From the NCBI GenBank assembly GCA_964017065.1, contig OZ024790.1, positions 12,163,498-12,227,497 on the forward strand: a stretch of DNA of 64,000 nt, read 5' to 3'. The notes beneath the pieces were generated by a model that was not told the DNA's origin, made no database searches, and saw only the letters and a program-made list of their open reading frames with translations. Below are positions 55,705 through 64,000 of the stretch, in pieces. The position numbers were made by a program, and so were the translations under genes. Positions within the stretch are counted from its first letter, which is position 1; the number at the start of each line of letters is the position of its first letter. The stretch is from Haliclona indistincta (taxonomy: Eukaryota > Porifera > Demospongiae > Haplosclerida > Chalinidae).

Positions 55705-57584
55705 ATGGCCAACCCTTTGTTCAACTCTGCGGCACTAGATGTAATGTGCTCTTCTGCTCTTATTGCAACGTTTTCTGAGCATATTGTAGACTGGGAGGAA
55801 CTGGGACCATATTTTGGCCTTACCGAGGCAGAGCAGCAGGAGATACGAGCCAGCCACGCCCATCAATACAAGGTACAGAAACGCAAGATGCTCTGGATGT
55901 GGGTCGAGAAACTGGGAGAGAAGGCAACCTACCATGAGCTGATAAAAGTGTTGGAAAAAGCAGGCAAATCTTTACTAATCTTAAGAGTCAAAGAGCTACT
56001 CGAGGACTCATATTCTGAAGCATCTCACATCATTGTGAACTCGTTCCGACAGTACCTCAAAGATTGCTACAGTACTTCAGCTTCTGATGGAGTGGCAGAT
56101 AGAGATTGGCCGCGACTAAAGCGTCCAATGATTTTTGTGAATCCGGAGTTAGTCTCGGAAGGACAAGAAGACAAGTCTAACTACACTCGACATCTTCAAA
56201 GACAAGAAAGTGATGCTTGAAGGCACATCAGGTTCTGGTAAGACCACTCTAATGAGGCATGCCTGCCAGCAGTGGGCTGAGGGCAATCTACTTAATGATG
56301 TGGATCTCCTCATCCATCTAACCCTGGCAGATCCCAAATTGTGGTCGGCCAAATGTTTGGAAGACATAATCCCTCATCCTAAGATGCGCAGAGCAGTAGC
56401 TGAGTACATAACAGAGCGAGGAGGCAAAGGATGCTGCTTCATATTGGATGGATGGGAGGATTTGCCTGAAGAGTTGCATACGTCTTCTTTTATTCCTGAT
56501 CTTCTCGAAGGCAGTCAGCTGGGATTGGCGCTACCACGATGTTCGTATATTGTCACCACTCGTCCCATAGCTTCTCCCTCCCTACAGCCACTAGTCAGCA
56601 CCATTGTTGAGATCACTGGCTTCTCATCTGAGAGTGTTGATACCTATGCTAGTCAGTATCTGACACAGCAAGGCAAGGACCCTGCTGTCTTCATAACAGC
56701 TCTCAATGATAACCATCATGCTCGTGGCTTGTGCAGTTTGCCCATCAATGCAGCGATCTTACTGCACCTGTTTCTTACTATTCAAACAGGTCTTCCCTCT
56801 ACTCAGACAGAGCTGTTCAACTGCTTTATTCTCAACCTTCTTCTTCGTATAGGTTGAAGAAGGTTGTTTTAGACTTAGGTTTCTTGCTGCTGATTTTACA
56901 TATAATGGCGTTAGAAGTTTGACTAAATTGATGAGAACAAAAAATGTACGTTTATTTGATTTTCGGCTGCAATCGGAAATTGACTTTATAACCTTGAATC
57001 TGCTAATTGGTGCTCTACCTACCTCAACTATAACATCTCTTGATTTAATGTCACATGGCTCGCCCTTGACAAGCAGACATATTTACCATTTAGTTCTTCT
57101 CATTCACCAAGCAAAACATTTGCAGGAGTTGGATCTTAGTGAAAATTTCATGCTAGGGGAGAGTGTTCCACTTCTATTGATTGCTGCTAGAAATGTAGAA
57201 CGATTACTATTTAGATCTATGTTAAGAGATCAGCAACTTCAGGAGATAGGTCTAATATTGCGGTCAAATACTAGTTTAAAGCATTTGAACATAGAGAATC
57301 GTCATCTCTATAAGCACTTTCTTTACAGTTTTGAATCACTTTGTGAGTTCATTAAAGTTATCACAGCACCTGAATCAAGATCACAACTAAGGACTCTTGT
57401 TACTGAATATGCAGAAGGTATCTATGCAAAGAAAGAGTTAATGACAACCGTAAATGAATTTGGGGAACGTCGTGGATATCCTTTAACTTTTTGTACTTTG
57501 TATCCACAATTGGAAAGAAAAGTAGTGATGGGTTGGAATAATATTCGATTTCTACCCGAATCTTTGATTACAGGAAGAACATAA
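55705..57584 (+). pseudogene. Death-NACHT-LRR pseudogene (NLR5)
   Basis: Begins MANPLFNSAALDV with TATAAA at 55643-55648. An extra G at about 56158 (CTCGGAAGGAC against CTCGAAGGAC) shifts the frame just before Walker A. The downstream frame keeps GTSGSGKT and CCFILDGWED. At about 56848 the sequence jumps from the LLLR segment to the LRR region (GGTTGAAGAAGGTTG), deleting roughly 1 kb of helical and early LRR sequence. The last LRRs and tail (57584 stop) are still readable. Dead as a full receptor. Confidence 0.9.
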
Positions 57585-57852
57585 CTTCTGATTGCCAACA
57601 TCTCATTCATAATAATTTTTAACTAGAAGTAGACTATAACATGTCACAAGTTATAGAAATAATTGACATTGTTGATTTGAAAAATAATTATTGTTGATAC
57701 CAGTAGCATGATGATGATCAATACATAACCAGTAGTAGTTAAAGCTACTACTATGGTAACCCACATACAATTTTCAGTTACTTGCTATAAAAATTAATGC
57801 TGACAGATAAAAATTGAACAAATCATGAACATGTTTTCATTGCAACAAAAAT

Positions 57853-58335
57853 TCAATCGTCAACAATGTTCAATTCACTTCGTAGAAGTGGATCTCTTTC
57901 ATTATGTCGAGCTTCATCAGGTTGAGGTTCTTTATGGAAATGGTCGATGATAACAAATAAAGAGTATACTATAGCACATGACAAGCTATTGAGAGGAGCA
58001 ATTGCTGCATGAATAATCCACAGTATTGTATTATTGTGGATGGTAGTTGTGATCTGATAGCAAGTCCCAACAACTTGACAATGTGAAAGAGAACAGGATA
58101 GATCATCAGTGGAGCATTTTCTCTCAGCATGGCTTTGTAGACCTGGTCTGGTGTCTCTTGGAAGTACAGCCGCTTGCATAAAATCACCAACATTGCAGCG
58201 ACGATGACCATAGCTACAATGCATAGGAAGGACACAGGGCCGTACCCCAGGACATACTGCTCGATTTTACCAGCTAGAGGATTGTCACAGTTATCATCTT
58301 TTTGTCTTATCCAGCACCAAGCTCCTGCTAGTTCC
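57853..58335 (-). pseudogene. 7TM receptor 3' half (copy 5), truncated by LINE sequence
   Basis: The C-terminal half is present from the tail (NIVDD stop) to the AGAWCWIR region. A small deletion near 58058 removes the AHRL segment and shifts the frame. At about 58335 it is replaced by LINE sequence, so the N-terminal half is gone. Confidence 0.85.
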
Positions 58336-59973
58336 CTCTCTGATCTTCTGTCTCTTTCCAATCTTCTTCTTTCTCTGGGTCCTTCATTTTTCCTAAGGTA
58401 TAAGCTAATCTAATCCTAGTTGGTGACTTCAATGTCAACAACTCCTCTGTTCAGCTCAACACTTAACTTTCTTCTCTAATGTATCTTCTTTCATTGACCT
58501 TGCATGTAACCGACCCCACTCATTACTCTCATTCTGGAATCCCTGCTATCTTAGATTTGGTCTTTACTCCACCAACCTTTATAACCTCTATCTCTGTGTC
58601 CTGTCCAATTTGTGCCTCTGATCACAACTCGATTTTCACTACCATTACTTTGCCCTCATCAACCAATAATCTTCATCCCGTAGTAAAATCACTTGGTAGT
58701 ATCACAAAGCTGACTTTGAGTCTATCAATGACCACCTCCCTCTTTAAACTGATATTCTATTCTCCCTTCTGATCCTGACCATGCTTGGTCTATATTTATT
58801 TCTCACTTCTTCTCAATTGTGCATTGGTTTACTCCCTCTAAGCACATCCCCGCCATTGCCCCTCCCTCCTAGTTGCTCCGCCCTCTCCTTCATAAAATCC
58901 AGCGACGTCGCTGTCTCTTTAATCAGGCCTCTTCAAACAGCAAGCATGACTGGCAATGTTACCGTTCAGTAAGGAACTCTATTGTCAATGATATCAAGAA
59001 TGCCAAAAAATCATACTACATGTCTATCTCCACTTCTCCTAGATCCTTCTGGTCCCATGCACATCAGATCTCTTCGCAAAAATAAAGGTGCAATCCCTGT
59101 TTTATCTATGCCTTCTTCCTCTGCTAACTCTGACTCCAAAAATGCTCAATTTTTAAATTCATCTTTCTCAAGTTTTTTTTCTGACGACTCATCTCCTGTT
59201 CCTTCACATCTAAATCCGAACACAGAATGCCCTGAGAATCTTCACTAGATGTTCAAAATCTTATCGCTGCACTGCCACACAATGTCTCACCTGGAGAGGA
59301 CAACATCACTTCATTTTTACTTAAGGCAACAGCCTCTTCAATTTCATCTTACATCTTCAACCATGCAGTCGGTCTCGACTGGTTCTTTTCCTTCCTCTTG
59401 GAAACACTCCATAATTATTCCCATTCCCAAGTCTTCTCCCCCATCTGCTGCTCCTTCAGATTACAGACCTATCTCACTACTATCAATTGTGTCAAAGCTC
59501 TTAGAAAAACACATTGCTAATATTCTTGATCTTCTCTACTCTAAGTATCTCATCAATTTGGTTTTCTTCCTTCTCTTTCTACAACTGATGCTCTGATTGC
59601 GGCAACCCAAGCTATTCACTCCTCGTTGGATCACTCCACTTTGCAGAGTCTTCCTTGATATTAGGAAAGCTTTCGACTCAGTCAGTCATTCGGCTCTACT
59701 GCATACAAGCTTATAGCTCTATTGGTCTTCCCAGTCACCTTTATTCCTGGTTCTGTCCATATCTTGCTAATCGAACTCAGTCAGTAAAAGTTGGCAATAG
59801 CATATCTTCTACTCTGCCTGTTCTGTCTGGTGTCCCCAGGGGTCAATACTAGGTCCCCTGCTTTTTATTATTTAAATCAACGATATATCTTGACCCTGAA
59901 TTCTTATCTCGTATGTCTATTTATGATGATGACATTCTTCTGTTACACCCCATTTCTTCTACTTATGATAAAG
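58336..59973 (+). mobile_element. LINE fragment (CR1/L2/Jockey-like endonuclease and reverse transcriptase)
   Basis: Broken frames show the end of an AP-like endonuclease (NLILVGDFNV near 58410, ILDLVF, then SDHNSIFTTI near 58620) followed by reverse transcriptase blocks: SDYRPISLLSIVSKLLEK (59458-59511), STTDALIAATQAIHSSLDHS, VFLDIRKAFDSVSH (59650-59692), GVPQGSILGPLLFIIYINDI (about 59830-59888) and YDDDILLLHP (about 59920-59950). Several frameshifts and stops show decay. Both ends are internal to the element, so this is a rearranged piece, not a normal 5'-truncated insertion. Confidence 0.8.
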
Positions 59974-60098
59974 GGTACTATTTACATAAAGTCCTCACCC
60001 ATGCACGGCGCCAGGTTCATGCTTTGTCTAGTAGACTCGCTCAGTCTCAATGTAGGCGTAGATCAATCCACCCACTGTACCGCCACAAGGGAATTCGA

Positions 60099-62110
60099 AT
60101 GGCAGACGTTGCAGGCACAGAAAGAGATCGTTTGGTGGGTTAGCAGCTCACGTGTTGGTAGGCGTGAGTCAATTTTTGGTCTCCAGGAGAATGAAAATCA
60201 GAGGAAGCGAAAAAGAGCATTCGAGGAAGAAGGTGAACAGAGAATTTACTATAACTTCAAGAGTATGTGATTGATCAGGCAGAAGGTGTTCATTTTGTGA
60301 TGGCTGATAGTGTAAGTCCTGTGTGAGTCTATAATGTGTAATAATGTGTGCCACAGGGGATTTGTGTTGACGGAGAGCAAAGTATTCAAGAAATTCAGTT
60401 GGTTCTCTGTCAGTACCTTTGTGCACTTATGATATTGAGAACAGGTGATAGCACATTGTTACAGGTAATTGTGTTGTGACCTTTTGTACTCCAGGTGGTC
60501 ATTTTGTCTGCAAGGTATTCGACCAGTTTACTCCGTTCAGTGTGGGCCTGTTCTACCTGCTCTACCGGTGCTTTGAACAGGTCTGCATCTTCAAACCAAT
60601 CACCAGCCGTCCAGCTAATTCCGAGAGGCAAGTCAGCTCATGCTGTGCCGAGTTTGAGTTCCCTCCCTCTCCCTTCCCCTCTCTCTCTCCTTTCCCCTCT
60701 CTCCCTTCCTCTCTCTCTCCCTCCCTCCCTCCCTCCCTCCCTCCCTCCCTCCCTCCCTCCCTCCCTCCCTCCCTCCTCCCTCCCTCCCTCCCTCCCTCCC
60801 TCCCTCTCTCTGCCTCTTTCTCTCTCTCTGTATACACACACTAGGTATATGACATGCAAGAGTCTAAGGTCGGGTATTGATGATGTGTGGAACTACATGT
60901 TGGCAGTCAATATACACATGTGTAAGATGAAGAATGAGACGTCAGACCAGGATGTCCAAGAGGTATTTTTCTTCTTGTTGTCAAGCAGTTTTAGATTGTT
61001 TTTTTTTTGTCAGATAGTTCCGTTCCATTTCTTAGTGGAAGAACCATTCTGTTCCTACATCAAAGAGACTAATAATGAGTTAGTATATTGAGGACCCATC
61101 GTACGTATCTTGAGTTATCTCAAAGGTTTGGTTTGAATCAGATTATCGCTTTGAAAAAGCTACGTTACTATGTGAGAAATACATAAGTATGTTGAAATGC
61201 AGGATTGTAACATGTTTAATTTTAATGCTGTGCTCGTGAAGAAATTTACAAGATGCAAGGCAGTCTAGAATAAGAGCAGATTGTCTGAAGTTATGGAAGG
61301 TTTGTGACTCACAATTAGGTTTTTCAGATTCAAGCTGGTCTCTGCAGGTGCCCAATAAACCACGAGCAGAAGCGCCAGCACCTGACGCACTAGAAATATT
61401 TACCAATATTTAGGAGGTAAAATAATTATAACGTTACCATGACTACCAGTAAATTTTGAGCACCAATATAATTATTTTTACATGTACATGTGAGAAGAAA
61501 TTTTTCTTTTTCACAGAAGGTAGTGTCATCGAGTGACCAGTCAATTAATCCTAGCCACGAGCTCATTCACTGCTGTCACTGGTGAGGATGATAAGTTTCT
61601 TGTTGACGTGCATTCATGGAAGTGGTTCTGGGCAGCTGGTAAACGGTATCTACTAGTTGGTCTAGGGGTAGGTACAAGTGACTGAGGAGGATTGCTGTTA
61701 CTCTTCTCTTTTGTCTCCTCCCATCACAGAGAAACACTGTCAGATGTTGGGACATGATAGGACAGAAACCATCCTTCACGGCTCACAGAGAAATCACCAA
61801 CCTTGAACTGCCGAAAGGGACGGTGATAGAAATAGAGCTTGTTACAGAAAGAGTTGGGGAGGTGTGTCAATGGGCTACATGTGTATCACATAAATCGTCT
61901 GTATTGACAGGGAGCTGCCCAGCTATGCCAGAACTTTGCCTATACATTACTGATGTGTTGGCTGTGCATGAAGAAGTATTTATTAGCAAACCCATGAAGG
62001 AAAGGTATGTATGTATGTGGAATATGTAACATTCAGATTTAACATATTGTAGGCAGCTGATTGCAGAGGAGTTGTGTAAAGTGCTCAACAAACCCACTGA
62101 AGATTATTTG
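60099..62110 (+). pseudogene. CMTR1: CMTR1 copy 5, internally deleted
   Basis: ATG and exon 1 at 60099. Exon 2 jumps near 60238 directly into exon 10 (TATAACTTCAAGAGTATG), deleting the G-patch, first catalytic Lys and SAM-binding exons. From exon 10 on, exons 11-21 are recognisable, with the second catalytic Lys AAG at 60512-60514. An in-exon loss near 61547 (CAGTCAATTAATCC) disrupts exon 18. Ends at the shared NHL junction near 62095. Not functional. Confidence 0.88.
60661..60815. repeat. (CCCT)n/(CT)n microsatellite in CMTR1 intron 12 (copy 5)
   Basis: CCCT-dominated tract like that of copy 2, orthologous to the other copies. Confidence 0.95.
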
Positions 62111-62556
62111 ATCGTAATGGAAGATTATTTGTCACTGAGCTTTGGAATCATTGTGTCCAGGTCCTCAATCCTGATCTGAGCTTTTTGCATTTCATTCGCT
62201 GCGAAGGAGACAAGCCTGGACAACTGTATGGTCCACGTGGGATTGCTATTGATCAAGATAGAAAAGTGACTTTGGCAACCACTGAATTCAGAAATTTGCA
62301 CTGAGGTGTTTCTAAGAAGTAGCGTCATTCATTTAGTCCGTACGGCTTGTGCTTTGACAGCAACAATCTACTCTATGCTACTGATATGCAGAACAGTGTA
62401 GTGTATGTCTTCAATACTAGTGGGAAGTTTCTAGGATACATTGGTAATAGTGATGGTAGTAGTTTTGATTGTCCTCGATTCATAGTTTCTGATAAAGACA
62501 GACTGTGCATTAGTGATGACAATGGAGTGGTAACTAACAAGTGCTTCCAGCAGTAA
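62110..62556 (+). pseudogene. NHL exon remnant upstream of NLR6
   Basis: Matches the last blades of the NHL exon with the native KCFQQ end at 62556. Indels near 62265-62320 remove part of the DGMVYVSD blade. The 5' end is fused to CMTR1 copy 5. Confidence 0.8.
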
Positions 62557-62637
62557 TAATTATAATGCATTGAATTGTTATCAAAAATGTAAAAATTCAA
62601 ATTAATTTTAGGAACTGCGTGATCATGTTACATCATG

Positions 62638-62721
62638 CACGTGAATCTCATTACCTAGCTATAAATGTCGTTGCACTAAGCGTCTTGACCTGCATCCCAT
62701 GACCTGTGATTCAGTACAGAA
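62638..62721 (+). promoter_or_regulatory. NLR6 core promoter and leader
   Basis: CACGTG (62638-62643), AATCTCATTACCTAGC, TATAAA (62660-62665), AAGCGTCTTGACCTGCATCC, then GATTCAGTACAGAA before the ATG at 62722. Conserved with NLR4 and NLR5. Confidence 0.65.
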
Positions 62722-64000
62722 ATGGCCAAGCCTTTGTTCAACTCTACGGCACTAGACGTAGTATGCCCTTCTGCTCATATTGCAAAGTTTTCTGAGCATA
62801 TTGAAGACTGGGAGGAACTGGCACCATATTTTAGCCTTACCGAGGCAGAGCAGCAGGAGATACGAGCCAGCCACGCCCTCCAATACAAGGTACAGAAACG
62901 CAAGATGCTCTGGAAGTGGGTCAGGAAGCTGGGAGAGAAGGCAACCTACCGTGAGCTGATAAAAGTGTTGGAAGAAGCAGGCGAATCTCTACTAATTTCC
63001 AGAGTTAAAGAGCTACTTGAGGACTCACATTCTGAAGCACCTCACATCATTGTGAACTCGTTCCGACAGTACCTCAAAGATTGCTACAGTACCTCAGCTT
63101 CTGATGGAGTGGCAGATAGAGAAGATTGGCCGCGACTGAAACATCCAATGATTTTTGTGAACCCGGAGTTAGTCTCGAAGGACAAGAAGAGAAGTCTAAC
63201 TACACTCGACCTCTTCAAAGACAAGAAAGTGATGCTTGAAGGCACATCAGGTTCTGGTAAGACCACTCTAATGAGGCATGCCTGCCAGCAGTGGGCTGAG
63301 GGCAAGCTACTTAATGATGTGGATCTCCTCATCCATCTAACCCTGGCTGATCCCACCTTGTGGTCTGCCAAATGTTTGGAAGACATAATCCCTCATCCTA
63401 CATCTATTGAGATGCGCAGAGCAGTAGCTGAGTACATAACAGAGCGAGGAGGCAAAGGATGCTGCTTTATACTGGATGGATGGGAGGATTTGCCTGAAGA
63501 GTTGCATACATCTTCTTTTATTCATGATCTTCTCAAAGGCAGTCAGCCAGGATTGGCACTTCCAAAATGTTCGTTTATTGTCACCACTCGTCCCATAGCT
63601 TCTCCCTCTCTAGAGCCACTAGTCGCCACCACTGTTGAGATCACTGGCTTCTCATCTGAGAGTGTTGATACCTATGCTAGTCAGTATCTGACACAGCAAG
63701 GCAAGGACCCTGCTGTCTTCATAACAGCTCTCAATGATAACCATCATGCTCGTGGCTTGTGCAGTTTGCCCATCAATGCAGCCATCTTACTACATCTGTT
63801 TCTTACTATTCAAACAGGTCTTCCCACTACTCAGACAGAGCTGTTCAACTGCTTTATTCTTAACCTTCTCCTTCGTCATCTTGTCGCCAAAATGAAATAC
63901 AAGCATGCTAAGCCTTTGCTTCGCTGCTTTTCAGATCTTCCATCTAATGAAAATAAAGCGTTCAATAACCTTTGTCTAATATCTTACCATTCCACATTCA
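62722..64000 (+). CDS. Death-NACHT-LRR receptor (NLR6), 5' part, cut by window end
   Basis: Open from the ATG to the window edge (426 codons). Starts MAKPLFNSTALDV; Death-fold (LAPYFSLTEAEQQ, with Ser for Gly), Walker A GTSGSGKT, Walker B CCFILDGWED, sensor FIVTTRP. Sequence is almost identical to NLR4 and NLR1 through the NACHT. The LRR region lies beyond the window. Completeness cannot be judged. Confidence 0.88.
   Translation, partial: MAKPLFNSTALDVVCPSAHIAKFSEHIEDWEELAPYFSLTEAEQQEIRASHALQYKVQKRKMLWKWVRKLGEKATYRELIKVLEEAGESLLISRVKELLEDSHSEAPHIIVNSFRQYLKDCYSTSASDGVADREDWPRLKHPMIFVNPELVSKDKKRSLTTLDLFKDKKVMLEGTSGSGKTTLMRHACQQWAEGKLLNDVDLLIHLTLADPTLWSAKCLEDIIPHPTSIEMRRAVAEYITERGGKGCCFILDGWEDLPEELHTSSFIHDLLKGSQPGLALPKCSFIVTTRPIASPSLEPLVATTVEITGFSSESVDTYASQYLTQQGKDPAVFITALNDNHHARGLCSLPINAAILLHLFLTIQTGLPTTQTELFNCFILNLLLRHLVAKMKYKHAKPLLRCFSDLPSNENKAFNNLCLISYHSTF

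Overview
The window looks like nuclear DNA of a metazoan, most likely a demosponge. The base composition is AT-rich, introns are short (about 50-120 bp) with GT-AG (and a few GC-AG) borders, microsatellites and small transposons are abundant, and the main genes are Death-NACHT-LRR receptors and a Death/coiled-coil/NHL protein, both types expanded in sponge genomes. The assignment rests on protein architecture; the species cannot be named from the sequence.

The backbone is a tandemly amplified module. In order, each unit holds: the 3' exon of an NHL beta-propeller gene (+); a single-exon NLR-type receptor gene (+); a seven-transmembrane receptor gene (-), tail-to-tail with the NLR; and, head-to-head with the 7TM gene across about 200 bp, a multi-exon gene for the mRNA cap-1 2'-O-ribose methyltransferase CMTR1 (+). 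Five CMTR1 copies, six NLRs (15893, 28072, 37771, 46344, 55705, 62722) and six 7TM copies or remnants are visible. Four unit boundaries share one chimeric junction in which CMTR1 breaks off after its exon 21 and runs into the NHL exon.

Region by region: 1-930 holds a degenerate reverse transcriptase and the 5' end of a 7TM gene. 931-8228 is a large DNA transposon with a transposase-like ORF and a Ulp1-protease/PHD ORF, inserted at the start of CMTR1 copy 1. 8245-15064 is CMTR1 copy 1, broken and filled with MITEs. 15087-25453 is NHL remnant, NLR1, intact 7TM gene and the only full-length CMTR1 (25 exons, about 800 aa), which has Asn at the expected second catalytic Lys. 25853-32345 is a decayed Death-NHL gene, NLR2, a 7TM scrap, MITEs and an older NHL remnant. 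32448-33805 (-) is a complete six-exon HD-domain phosphohydrolase, head-to-head with the one complete Death/coiled-coil/NHL gene (33924-37609). Then follow NLR3, 7TM pseudogene and CMTR1 copy 3 (catalytic Lys deleted); NLR4, 7TM pseudogene and CMTR1 copy 4 (catalytic residues kept, 3' end lost); NLR5 pseudogene, 7TM fragment, a LINE fragment and CMTR1 copy 5 (gutted); and NLR6, cut by the window end.

NLR copies are nearly identical in the Death and NACHT parts but differ at predicted LRR beta-strand positions, as expected for a diversifying recognition surface. Most of them also keep a common TATA-containing promoter. CMTR1 marks self mRNA in animals, so its linkage to amplified immune-type receptors is notable. 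The pattern of decay suggests, however, that CMTR1 and 7TM copies mostly hitchhike while NLR frames are maintained.
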